Assembly (NCBI GenBank): GCA_018304055.1
Contig: JAGVWY010000005.1
Location: 1-39,315 of the forward strand
Length of the DNA stretch: 39,315 nt
Source: Candidatus Pacearchaeota archaeon
GTDB taxonomy: Archaea > Nanobdellota > Nanobdellia > Pacearchaeales > GW2011-AR1
Reading direction: 5' to 3'
The notes beneath the pieces were generated by a model. It was not told where the DNA came from and did not search any database. It saw only the letters and a program-made list of their open reading frames with translations. Of the stretch, positions 17,626 to 25,065 are shown one piece after another; position 1 is the first letter of the stretch; every line of letters begins with the position of its first letter. The translations under genes and the position numbers were made by a program.

Positions 17626-18363
17626 ATGAAAGAGATAAAGGAAAAAATAGAGGATAATCAAAAGAATGAAGATAAAGAAGAGGTTAATGAAGCTATTAAG
17701 AAAAAACAAAATAGCCAAATGAGGTTTGCGCTCTTTCTTATGGTAGCAATAATAATTATCATTGTTGGTGTTCCTTATATTAACAATACTTTTTTAAATA
17801 ACTTTGAATACAAAGGATTAGAGTTTCAAAAAACAAAATTAGGAGATTTGGTTTTTTATTCAAGCAGATTTCCGGTTGTAACTCCCACAGGCAAGGTTAT
17901 AGGAAATTATGCTGTTAATTTTAGGAATGATCCAAGAAAATTAGAGGATATTAAAGTTAATGTTTCAAATAACACTATTAAATTTGCGGTAGAGGGAAAT
18001 AAATTTTCTCCAGTATACATTTCCTTAAATCCTTATATGGAAATATGTGAAGATAGCGTTATAAGCATGGCAGGCTTATCTAAATTTTTAGGAGATTCTG
18101 GATTACAAGTAAGTTCAGCGTATACTGATAAACCATTTGCAACAAAGAATAATGCAACTTATAGGTGGTGTGATTCAAGTTTTTTTGATACAGTTATTGT
18201 TGTCACTGATGGAAATGAAAGCTCTATAACAGAAATAATGCCTAATTGTTATAAATTAACTTTTAACGATTGTAGGATTTTAGAGGTTAGTGAAAAATTC
18301 CAGCTATCAATATTAGAGGAATATGCTTTTAGATTTAAAAATAAAGAAAATTTTGAAAAATGA
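17626..18363 (+). CDS. membrane-anchored protein of unknown function, paralogue 2
   Basis: 245 residues: a charged, Glu/Lys-rich cytoplasmic stretch of about 35 residues, one transmembrane helix (about 36-55), and an extracytoplasmic domain sharing motifs with the 16901 product. Four to six Cys in the outer part could form disulfides. It has its own promoter with a structured leader, so it need not be co-transcribed with 16901. Function unknown. The 18364-18540 gap after it has one imperfect hairpin and the promoter of the next gene. Confidence 0.75.
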   Translation: MKEIKEKIEDNQKNEDKEEVNEAIKKKQNSQMRFALFLMVAIIIIIVGVPYINNTFLNNFEYKGLEFQKTKLGDLVFYSSRFPVVTPTGKVIGNYAVNFRNDPRKLEDIKVNVSNNTIKFAVEGNKFSPVYISLNPYMEICEDSVISMAGLSKFLGDSGLQVSSAYTDKPFATKNNATYRWCDSSFFDTVIVVTDGNESSITEIMPNCYKLTFNDCRILEVSEKFQLSILEEYAFRFKNKENFEK

Positions 18364-18544
18364 GAATACGGGGATTTCAAGTTTAGAAATTGGTCGCCTT
18401 CAGACAGCCCAATTTTTCTGGTTAGATTGGTAAGTTATATAAGATTTAATAAAGTGTGTGGAATAGTAAAGATTGGCCTAAAGTAGATATTTGGCTTTAC
18501 AAAACACAAAGATTAAATATAAACCTCTTTTCTTATTTTTTAAT

Positions 18545-19198
18545 ATGACTGTTATAACTGAATTTACACAAGGGATAATTAATTTGTTTATTTCTTTTGT
18601 AGGAACTCTAGATTATTTAGGAATTTTTATTTTAATGGCTATAGAAAGCTCATTTATCCCTTTTCCAAGTGAAGTTGTTTTAATTCCAGCAGGAGTTTTA
18701 GTTCAACAAGGCAAGATGAATTTTTTTCTTGTTTTATTTATGGGAATTTTAGGGAGTTTAACTGGAGCATTATTTAATTATTATCTCGCTTTACATTTAG
18801 GAAGAAAAACCGTTAACTCATTAATAAAAAAATATGGAAAAATATTTTTAATTGATGAAATTAAGCTAATAAAAAATGACCATTTTTTTGAGAAGCATGG
18901 ACCTATTGCTACTTTTGTAGGAAGATTAATTCCTGTTATAAGACAGTTAATTTCTCTTCCTGCAGGATTTTCACGAATGAATTTATTTAAGTTTTCATTG
19001 TATACTTGTTTAGGAGCAGGTATATGGAGCTTTATATTAATAGCACTAGGATATTTGTATGGAGACAACATGGAGGTTATTAATAAAAATCTTGATGTTA
19101 TAACGCTAGTACTTATTTTCTTGTCTTTATTAATAGTATTAATTTATGTAATGAAAAAAAGAAAACGTTATTTTAATAAAGAAGCTACATCAGTATAA
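18545..19198 (+). CDS. DedA-family membrane protein
   Basis: 217 residues from ATG 18545. The track start at 18491 is a TTG placed ahead of the TATA-like TTAAATATAA near 18511-18521, so the later ATG fits a leaderless mRNA. DedA hallmarks are present: E-x-S-F-I-P-F-P-S-E in the first re-entrant segment and the G-R-x-I-P-x-x-R-x-x-x-x-x-P-A-G motif in the second, with four or five membrane segments. The family is thought to move undecaprenyl or other phospholipids across the membrane. Its end overlaps the convergent archaeosortase gene by 31 bases. Confidence 0.88.
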   Translation: MTVITEFTQGIINLFISFVGTLDYLGIFILMAIESSFIPFPSEVVLIPAGVLVQQGKMNFFLVLFMGILGSLTGALFNYYLALHLGRKTVNSLIKKYGKIFLIDEIKLIKNDHFFEKHGPIATFVGRLIPVIRQLISLPAGFSRMNLFKFSLYTCLGAGIWSFILIALGYLYGDNMEVINKNLDVITLVLIFLSLLIVLIYVMKKRKRYFNKEATSV

Positions 19199-19737
19199 AC
19201 AGGTATTTCTTTAATTTTGAAAAGCTTAACTAAAAAAAACCATATGCCTGCAACAATCACAATGCTCAAACCATACCAAAATAATTTATGAGTAAAATCA
19301 AAAAACAAAAATCCTTCATGAAACCATATAGAAAAAAGAGAGATTCTTAGTATGTTTATTACAAGTAAAGAAAATACAGCTAATAAGGTAGCGAAAATTC
19401 TTTTTTTAAGATCCATAGGGATTGAGAAAATTAAGATAAGCAATAATAGATAGGCAGAGCCAGCAATACACGCAGGAATAATTTCCACTAATGTTAAATT
19501 ATTTATGATTATATTTTTTTCTGCTATTTCAACATCATAAAAAATATCTAAGAGCCAGGAAGAGGGATACATGGTTATTGGATAAAAAATTATATAGACT
19601 ATTTTTAAAGACAAAACAAGTAATAAGATGAATAAGTATCTTAAAAAAATTGAATAAATATTTTTATCTGATTTTTTCTTTTTATTAATTTTATGTATCT
19701 TTTCTTTTTTATTTACTTTTTTCCCTCTTTTTTTCAT
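19168..19737 (-). CDS. archaeosortase/exosortase-family protease
   Basis: 189 residues with a Lys-rich N-terminus and about five membrane helices. The predicted catalytic triad of the family is visible: Cys in I-P-A-C-I-A-G-S, Arg in N-I-L-R-I, and His in F-T-H-K-L-F-W-Y. Archaeosortases cut exported proteins at a C-terminal tripartite signal (motif, transmembrane helix, basic tail) and link them to lipid. Possible substrates in the window are the products at 7324, 8707 and 21591, which all end in that layout, but no known sorting motif such as PGF or PEF is visible, so the pairing is inference. It overlaps the DedA gene tail to tail. Confidence 0.85.
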   Translation of the reverse strand: MKKRGKKVNKKEKIHKINKKKKSDKNIYSIFLRYLFILLLVLSLKIVYIIFYPITMYPSSWLLDIFYDVEIAEKNIIINNLTLVEIIPACIAGSAYLLLLILIFSIPMDLKKRIFATLLAVFSLLVINILRISLFSIWFHEGFLFFDFTHKLFWYGLSIVIVAGIWFFLVKLFKIKEIPVYTDVASLLK

Positions 19738-19840
19738 GTATATACTAAAGGAGGATGTTTTAAATATCTATCTTTCACATTCTCAATCTTTAATTATTTG
19801 TTATGAATATCTTTAAATATTACCATAATTCATATTATTT

Positions 19841-20074
19841 ATGAAAAAAATATTATACAAGAATATTGTTGTAGATTATAATGTGATGGTTGGAAAACCA
19901 GTTATAGATGGAACAAGAATACCCATTGATTTAATAATTGAATTAATGGCTCAAGGAACAACAACTAATGAAATATTAGAAGATTATCCGAATTTAAAAA
20001 AGGAGGATATTATAACAGTATTAGAATATGTTGCAAAAGTAGTTAGAGGTGAGAGTATTTTACCTGTCAGCTGA
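19841..20074 (+). CDS. DUF433 antitoxin-like protein
   Basis: 77 residues matching DUF433: G-K-P-V-I-D-G-T-R-I-P near the start, then a helix-turn-helix-like part with T-T-N-E-I-L-E-D-Y-P and a C-terminal helix. These small proteins pair with DUF5615 PIN-like toxins as VapB-type antitoxins. A TATA-like CTTTAAATAT at about 19811-19820 makes it leaderless. The next gene starts 6 bases after its stop. Confidence 0.88.
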   Translation: MKKILYKNIVVDYNVMVGKPVIDGTRIPIDLIIELMAQGTTTNEILEDYPNLKKEDIITVLEYVAKVVRGESILPVS

Positions 20075-20080
20075 TTTTCA

Positions 20081-20434
20081 ATGGTAAGGTTTCTAGTAGA
20101 TGAGAGTTCTGGAAAAAGAATTTCAATTTTTTTAAAGTCTAAAGATTTTGATGTTAAATTTGTTGGTGATGAAATGCACAAGGCAGATGACCTAGATATT
20201 TTAAAGAGTGCAGAAAATGAAAAAAGAGTTTTAATAACCAATGATAAAGATTTTGGAGAGTTGATATTTAGACTAAAAATGCCAAGTTCAGGAGTTATAC
20301 TCCTAAGGTTAAAAAAAGATAATTATAAAAATAGAGAGAAGTATTTAGAATTTTTATTAAATAACTATTTGAACAGATTAGAAGATAATTTTATAGTAAT
20401 AGATGAATCAAGTGTAAGATTTAGAGAAATTTAG
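20081..20434 (+). CDS. DUF5615 PIN-like toxin
   Basis: 117 residues. The acidic PIN-like residues are in place: L-V-D-E at the start, A-D-D-x-D-I in the middle and the I-T-N-D-K-D-F-G-E-L signature near residue 58, followed by G-V-I-L-L-R-L. The family is predicted to be a metal-dependent RNase paired with DUF433. The motifs look intact, so the pair may be active. Confidence 0.88.
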   Translation: MVRFLVDESSGKRISIFLKSKDFDVKFVGDEMHKADDLDILKSAENEKRVLITNDKDFGELIFRLKMPSSGVILLRLKKDNYKNREKYLEFLLNNYLNRLEDNFIVIDESSVRFREI

Positions 20435-20461
20435 TTTTGATTAGAACACAATTTTTATATT

Positions 20462-20521
20462 TTATTGTTTCATGTTTACTGCTTCATAATCTTCATCTCT
20501 GTAAGGCCTTACCTCTATCAT
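20462..20521 (-). pseudogene. 5' remnant of a GNAT acetyltransferase gene
   Basis: Below the ORF-track cutoff. An ATG at 20519-20521 opens a frame reading M-I-E-V-R-P-Y-R-D-E-D-Y-E-A-V, the typical first strand and helix of GNAT N-acetyltransferases. It stops after 19 residues. A TATA-like stretch lies at about 20547-20556. Nothing GNAT-like follows, so the rest of the gene appears to have been lost, with the DUF433/DUF5615 pair now occupying the space. The match is short and from memory of the family. Confidence 0.5.
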
Positions 20522-20578
20522 GAGAATTAATTAAGATAGTTGTTAATAAATATTTGTACAATAAAATTGGTTGTTTTG

Positions 20579-21460
20579 TTATTTTTTGCTCATTAAAAAA
20601 TCACAAAACATTGAATAATTTTCAGATGTTGAAGCTGCAATAATTCCGTTCATTGATTCAAAGCCTGTTCTTTCATTTCCATTCAAATCTCTAAAAATCC
20701 CTTCTAAATCAGTAATAATCTTCCCAGCTGCAACAGTATCATAAAAATGATGTTTATCTTTTCCCTTTACCATATAAATATCACAAGAACCAGTAACAAT
20801 ACTCATTAAATTTTTTGAAAGAGAGCCGAGAGGTCTTTTAATCGAAACATCTAAAAAAGTTCTCATTTCATCTAATCTCGTTCTTATGTTATCATCGAAA
20901 AATTCATACCTTTCGGATATCCTAAGTTCTTTAAAAGAACTCCGAGATTTTTTTGGTGATAGTTTATATTTTTCAATTAAGTTTCTATTCGTATCAATCT
21001 CGTCCAAAACATCATTAGGTATTCTATAAACATTTTTATTAACATCAACAATTCTTTCCCTGCCGAATGGATAAGAAATTACACTAAGAGGAATAGTTCC
21101 ATCATTCATAACAATGGCTAAAGTAGAAGCAACTTCTGTTCCACCTCCCTTCAATTCTGCAGAACCATCAACAACGTCAACTACTACTATTGGATATTCT
21201 CTGTAAGTAGGAGTTATATTTAATCTATCATCCAAAAAAATACCTGCACCTGGAATAATATCCTTTAATTCCTTAACTCTATCTATCAATATTCTATTAA
21301 TAACTTCTTCAGCTCCTTCAAAGTTTTCTCTCTTCACCAAGATTGTGTGAGGAAGCCTCGTTGCTATCATTTTTTCAACTTTATCAAAATAACTGTGACT
21401 TAGTTTAATATAAACTTCCCAGAAATCTACTGATGGAGGAGATAAATTAATTTCGGCCAT
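20579..21460 (-). CDS. inositol-monophosphatase-family (IMPase/FBPase-like) protein
   Basis: About 293 residues from ATG 21460; the track start at 21496 is a TTG. The metal-binding D-V-V-D-G-S stands for the family's D-P-x-D-G-T, and the C-terminal Y-D-T-V-A-A-G-K-I-I with L-E-G-I-F-R-D-L-N-G matches W-D-x-A-A-G...E-A-G-G-x-x-x-D. The usual first motif (G-E-E or S-E-E) is not clear; the likely equivalent is F-L-D-D. Substrate could be an inositol phosphate, fructose-1,6-bisphosphate or a nucleotide bisphosphate and cannot be decided from motifs. It stands alone, behind the COG1361-like gene. Confidence 0.7.
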   Translation of the reverse strand: MAEINLSPPSVDFWEVYIKLSHSYFDKVEKMIATRLPHTILVKRENFEGAEEVINRILIDRVKELKDIIPGAGIFLDDRLNITPTYREYPIVVVDVVDGSAELKGGGTEVASTLAIVMNDGTIPLSVISYPFGRERIVDVNKNVYRIPNDVLDEIDTNRNLIEKYKLSPKKSRSSFKELRISERYEFFDDNIRTRLDEMRTFLDVSIKRPLGSLSKNLMSIVTGSCDIYMVKGKDKHHFYDTVAAGKIITDLEGIFRDLNGNERTGFESMNGIIAASTSENYSMFCDFLMSKK

Positions 21461-21590
21461 AAAATTCTTTATAGTTTCCAATTGTCCTTTGAACAACTAA
21501 ATATTCCCCTTCTCTGTTTAATTGATCATTCATTTTATTTTAAAATAAGTAATCTTATAAAGTTATTTATAGAGTTTTATCTATATTTAT

Positions 21591-23282
21591 TTACAAAGTT
21601 TCTTTAGGAGCAACCATGCTTCTAATCACTAGAATTATTGCTATTATCAAAATTATATTAACTACTATTATAAGATAGATAAACCAATTATTCCTTATAT
21701 GCTCAATAATTGGTCCTATTTGAGGCTCTTGTGTTTGGCCTATAAGAATGGTAACTTTTTGTTCTTTTGTCATTCCATCAAATGAGGTTTTTATTGAAAA
21801 TGTTTTTTCTCCTGATGCTGTTGGAAGAATATTCAAAACAACATTTGCCTCTCGTGATTCCCCTGGCGCTAAGATTAAAATTTGAGGGTCTATAGATACA
21901 AGATTAGACCATTCTGTATTTCCTGTTACTGATAAAATATAATTTGTTTGTTTAGTTCCTGTATTCTTTAAATTTGCATTTATAACTACTTGTTTTCCCG
22001 CAATAGCTTCAGGAGTTTCTGGGTCAAGTTGTGCAGTTATTACTACATCTTTTACTTCAGTAGTTGGTGGTAGTTCTTCTTCTAAACAATTTCCTTCAAC
22101 AGTAAGTTGTTGGGTAAACCTTCTATCTGAGGTTATATCATACTCGTCATTATCTTCATCATAATCATAATAAGTTCTAAATTCTAATGTATAGCTTTTT
22201 TCCTGCGCATTTTTAGGAACAACAAAGTCAAAATCAACTAATTCTGAATCTCCTTCATCTAAATCTCCCCTTACAATTTTTTCTAAATTTAATTTAAGTT
22301 CAGAATTAACTAAAGTTACTTTAACCTGGTCTTCATAGTCCTCATCCCCAATATTTGCAACCTCTCCTGTTAGCTGAACAGTTTCTCCACATTGTGCTGG
22401 TGATGGCTCTACTTTAATATTGCTGAATATTACATGCCTGTCTTCATCTGTTTCTCTTTCTCCGCTTATAGTCTGGTAGAAATCATGGCTCAAATCTGAT
22501 GAACGTGAAACACATAACATATCCTCTCCAAGAGCACTATCATCACTAAATGTTTTAACAACTAATTTATAATTTCCATCTTCAAAATCAGCAGGTATTG
22601 TGAATTTGAAAAGAGCTGTTTCTTTATCTCCATCTTTTATACTTCCTAAATCTATTTGTTCGTCATCTAAACTATCCAAATCTCTTGTTATGTCCCTTCC
22701 ATTTTCATCAAATAGTCCAAGTTCAACGAACACATCGCTTAATTTTTCATCTCCCCTATTTGAAACCTCTACTTCAATTTCAATCTCATCTAAAGGCGAC
22801 CATTCATCATCATCTCCATCACTGTTTTTCATATCAACGTTTCTTATTTCTAAATCTGTTCCTATTTCTCCATCACTACAGAAAGAGCCAATAAAACTTA
22901 TAGGTAAAATTATTTTATCATTAGTAAGAGTATTATTTGAATCAAACTCTACAATTTCAATGTTTCCAGAATAGGTTTTCCCAACACTTATTTCATCATA
23001 ATTCACATTTGCACTAATAGTTATTGTTTGGGCTGAATTAATATCTGTAATATCTCCAGAAGAAGTAAAATCTATGAATACTTGATTATCTTGAGCAATT
23101 TGAGGGAAAGTTATTTGATAGGTATGAGTTTGATTACCAGTTGGAGGGGTTAATATAAGATTAAGCGAAGTAGTAGGTTCTGTAAATTTTAAAGAAGTTG
23201 GAGCAACAGTATGCGTTGCAGTTATGAAAGCAAGAGTTAAAAAAACCGTCAATAAACTTGCAGTTATTATTTTATGTTTCAT
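21591..23282 (-). CDS. COG1361-like surface protein with CARDB domains
   Basis: 563 residues: signal peptide (about 1-23), acidic beta-sandwich domains of the CARDB/NEW3 type (S-N-R-G-D-E-K-L near 175; N-I-G-D-E near 310; N-T-G-T-K near 437), one transmembrane helix (about 530-553) and a short basic/acidic tail. Such proteins decorate archaeal envelopes or act as chaperone-like envelope factors. It is a candidate archaeosortase or membrane-anchored substrate. A 7-bp inverted repeat (GTTATAA/TTATAAC) lies at about 23286-23307, just before the start. Confidence 0.8.
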   Translation of the reverse strand: MKHKIITASLLTVFLTLAFITATHTVAPTSLKFTEPTTSLNLILTPPTGNQTHTYQITFPQIAQDNQVFIDFTSSGDITDINSAQTITISANVNYDEISVGKTYSGNIEIVEFDSNNTLTNDKIILPISFIGSFCSDGEIGTDLEIRNVDMKNSDGDDDEWSPLDEIEIEVEVSNRGDEKLSDVFVELGLFDENGRDITRDLDSLDDEQIDLGSIKDGDKETALFKFTIPADFEDGNYKLVVKTFSDDSALGEDMLCVSRSSDLSHDFYQTISGERETDEDRHVIFSNIKVEPSPAQCGETVQLTGEVANIGDEDYEDQVKVTLVNSELKLNLEKIVRGDLDEGDSELVDFDFVVPKNAQEKSYTLEFRTYYDYDEDNDEYDITSDRRFTQQLTVEGNCLEEELPPTTEVKDVVITAQLDPETPEAIAGKQVVINANLKNTGTKQTNYILSVTGNTEWSNLVSIDPQILILAPGESREANVVLNILPTASGEKTFSIKTSFDGMTKEQKVTILIGQTQEPQIGPIIEHIRNNWFIYLIIVVNIILIIAIILVIRSMVAPKETL

Positions 23283-23454
23283 TTTGTTATAATTTCTTAG
23301 TTATAACAGGTTTTTAAACTTTGTTGTTTTTGAAAATATAATATTTTATCACTTTTATCAGATAAAAATTTTCATTTATAGGAAACCAAAAAAAAGTCTT
23401 TTTGTTAATCTTTGTTTGTTATATCCGAAGAGAACAAGACTCTAATGTTTGATA

Positions 23455-23550
23455 TATAGAGAATTTTGAAAAACCCAAGAAATCAAAATTCTCTAAGAAG
23501 GACTTTGACGAATTTCCTTCGGAAAACGGGGTAAATCAAAGTCCTGTATA
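23455..23550. mobile_element. family A palindromic element, copy A2 (MITE/REP-like)
   Basis: Core 23459-23546 (88 bases) flanked by TATA on both sides. Stem 1 is 12 bp (23458-23469 with 23483-23494), stem 2 is 10 bp (23499-23508 with 23536-23545), with the same enclosed TTTCC-TTC-GGAAA hairpin as A1. Stem 2 reads AGGACTTTGA/TCAAAGTCCT against AGAACTTTGC/GCAAAGTTCT in A1: two paired substitutions. It lies between sepF and the COG1361-like gene, both on the minus strand. Confidence 0.75.
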
Positions 23551-23574
23551 GATGATAATTCAATTCGAGAATAA

Positions 23575-23955
23575 TTATCCTTTTAAAATTTTATTGTCTG
23601 AAACAGGTTTTTTTTCAGCCCTATATATATCTGCAAATTGAGGAGTAACAATTATAATGTTTTCTCCAAAACCAGCAATATTTCCCTCTAATGCGTCAGC
23701 AGTTTTCTTTATTTTTGAGATAGCCCTCTTTAACTCTAATATATCTTTTGATCTTAAAGGCTTGATATCTATTACTGCAATTGTATAGCCCTCTCGTAAA
23801 GAATTTAAAATAATCGTAACATCTTCAAAGCTTTTCAGAATAAATGGTCTCACAAGAACTTTAGATTTTTTTACTTCTCTTCCGAGGTCTATTTCAATAT
23901 ACTCTTGGCCATTATCTGATGATGAAAAAACTTTCTTTAATTTATCGAAAACCAT
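23575..23955 (-). CDS. sepF: SepF, FtsZ membrane anchor
   Basis: 126 residues. After a short N-terminal region comes the SepF/DUF552 core: V-R-P-F-I-L-K-S-F-E-D-V, then I-A-V-I-D-I-K-P-L and the C-terminal G-F-G-E-N-I-I-I-V-T-P strand. SepF links FtsZ to the membrane and is the usual anchor in FtsZ-bearing archaea without FtsA. The N-terminal M-V-F-D-K-L-K-K-V-F could be the amphipathic membrane helix. A TATA box at about 23974-23984 makes it leaderless. FtsZ lies about 10 kb away at 34151. Confidence 0.88.
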   Translation of the reverse strand: MVFDKLKKVFSSSDNGQEYIEIDLGREVKKSKVLVRPFILKSFEDVTIILNSLREGYTIAVIDIKPLRSKDILELKRAISKIKKTADALEGNIAGFGENIIIVTPQFADIYRAEKKPVSDNKILKG

Positions 23956-24011
23956 GTATACAAAATAAAGATGAAGTTTATAAATATTTCTGTGTTAAAT
24001 TTTGAGAGCTG

Positions 24012-24030
24012 TAATAAAAAGTTTTTATTA
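24012..24030. promoter_or_regulatory. 19-base perfect palindrome between sepF and the 24078 gene
   Basis: TAATAAAAA-G-TTTTTATTA has nine paired bases each side of one central base, in the 122-base gap between the two divergent genes. It could be an operator, but A/T palindromes arise easily here. Confidence 0.3.
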
Positions 24031-24077
24031 GGATAAAAGATAATAGACTTTATAAATATAATGACCATGAGAAATCT

Positions 24078-24404
24078 ATGGAAAAAGAAACTAAGAATGA
24101 TAAATTATTAGAAAGATTGACTTTATCCCAGAAAGTTGATTATACTCTATTAGAAGGAAAGTTAGGAATTTTTTGTTTTGTAAGAAGAACAGACGAATAT
24201 ATTCAAGCCATAAGAGAACATTTAGAAGGAGGTATCCTTCCAAGAGAAATGATTTTTGCGAGAGTTTATAGGGATATTATGTATAATATGACAGAGGGTA
24301 ATAAGTTTTTTCAGGATTCTCCTACTTTAATTGCTTATTCGGTTGAAGAGGTTTATCAAGCCTTTAAAAAAGAATTAGATGAATATGAAAAGTCAATGAA
24401 ATAA
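24078..24404 (+). CDS. conserved-looking hypothetical protein
   Basis: 108 residues, soluble, mostly helical, no signal or membrane segment. Features are F-C-F-V-R-R near residue 32, a G-G-I-L-P-R-E-M motif near 50 and an acidic/lysine C-terminus. A TATA box (CTTTATAAATA, about 24049-24059) about 24 bases upstream supports expression as a leaderless mRNA. Its TAA directly abuts the stop codon of convergent prefoldin beta with no base between. I do not recognise the family. Confidence 0.7.
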   Translation: MEKETKNDKLLERLTLSQKVDYTLLEGKLGIFCFVRRTDEYIQAIREHLEGGILPREMIFARVYRDIMYNMTEGNKFFQDSPTLIAYSVEEVYQAFKKELDEYEKSMK

Positions 24405-24734
24405 TTATTTAATTTTGTTTAAAACATCTTTTTTTAACTCATCGAGCTGTTTTTGGACTGTCTCTTCCTGTTTTTCTATTGATCTTAACCTTAAATCAAT
24501 CATATCTCTCCTTTTTTTCAACTCTTTCTCGATTTTTTCTTTATCTGACTTAACCATGATGTTGCCTATAAGCTTGAAAATTTCATCTTTTGACTTATTA
24601 ATTTCAGTAAGAGCATTTTCTGTCTCGTTTAATTCTACCTGAAATGCCTGCTTCTGCATCATAAGATTATTCAAATTCTGCTCGTAAAGCTGTAATTCCT
24701 TAATCTTCTCCTGTGTTTCTTTGTCTATATTCAT
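24405..24734 (-). CDS. pfdB: prefoldin beta subunit
   Basis: 109 residues: two long coiled-coil helices (about 5-45 and 65-108) joined by a short hairpin region with the G-N-I-M-V-K motif near residue 57, as in archaeal prefoldin beta. Prefoldin captures unfolded proteins and passes them to the thermosome. It starts 11 bases after rpoP, in the L37Ae-rpoP-prefoldin order common in archaea. Confidence 0.9.
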   Translation of the reverse strand: MNIDKETQEKIKELQLYEQNLNNLMMQKQAFQVELNETENALTEINKSKDEIFKLIGNIMVKSDKEKIEKELKKRRDMIDLRLRSIEKQEETVQKQLDELKKDVLNKIK

Positions 24735-24745
24735 TATAAGAATTA

Positions 24746-24883
24746 TTAAATAGCTTTAATTTTAACCACGTTTTTTCTTGGCTTGTAAAACATTTTTGAT
24801 CTGCAATTGGGACAGAGAAATCTCTTTTCTAAAGCTGTATGAGATATCTTCTTGCTGCACTTAAAACATTTATAGGTGACCAT
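24746..24883 (-). CDS. rpoP: RNA polymerase subunit P (Rpb12-like)
   Basis: 45 residues, below the ORF-track cutoff. Y-K-C-F-K-C and L-C-P-N-C form a four-Cys zinc site, followed by a basic C-terminus (P-R-K-N-V-V-K-I-K), the layout of archaeal RpoP. It lies between L37Ae and prefoldin beta, a known archaeal gene order. Its start codon is preceded by the family B leader rather than by a leaderless promoter. Confidence 0.88.
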   Translation of the reverse strand: MVTYKCFKCSKKISHTALEKRFLCPNCRSKMFYKPRKNVVKIKAI

Positions 24884-25010
24884 TCTCGTATGGAAACCTA
24901 AGGTTTCCCTAAACTCAAACTTTGACTTTGTTTTTTATTCATTTTGCCAAAGTCCAAGTTCTCGCAAGTCACCCTTCCTAAGAGTGATTTTCAATTTAAT
25001 TTTATTTATC
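24884..25010 (-). promoter_or_regulatory. family B structured leader, copy B2, with TATA box
   Basis: A TATA-like GATAAATAAAAT (24999-25010) predicts a transcript starting near GGAAGGGTGACTTGCGAG (5' end about 24978), 95 bases before the rpoP ATG; copy B1 is 94 bases. It has a 13-position stem with one mismatch (24918-24930 with 24948-24960) and a perfect 7-bp stem with loop TAA (24892-24898 with 24902-24908). Relative to B1, an A-T pair became G-C in the small stem, and several positions of the long stem changed on both sides. Confidence 0.65.
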
Positions 25011-25012
25011 TT

Positions 25013-25029
25013 CATTCTCGTATGAAAAC
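25013..25029 (-). repeat. second partial copy of the family B 3' end
   Basis: CATTCTCGTATGRAAAC occurs at 24881-24897 (covering the rpoP start codon) and again here, 132 bases upstream, with one difference. It looks like the remnant of a duplicated leader. From its ATG a 26-codon ORF runs through the first half of B2 (24935-25015); whether this is translated is unknown. Confidence 0.5.
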
Positions 25030-25065
25030 TTTTTCTATTTATTATATATTACAAGCTTTTTAAGT

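Noticed and set aside
20499-20512. GTAAGGCCTTAC palindrome as an operator
   Set aside because: It falls inside the codons of the GNAT remnant (V-R-P-Y), so coding explains it well enough.
23455-23550. Element A2 as a plain terminator of sepF
   Set aside because: The same sequence occurs as a promoter-proximal leader (A1) and as an insertion in a gene (A3), and no T-run follows the hairpins on the sepF strand.
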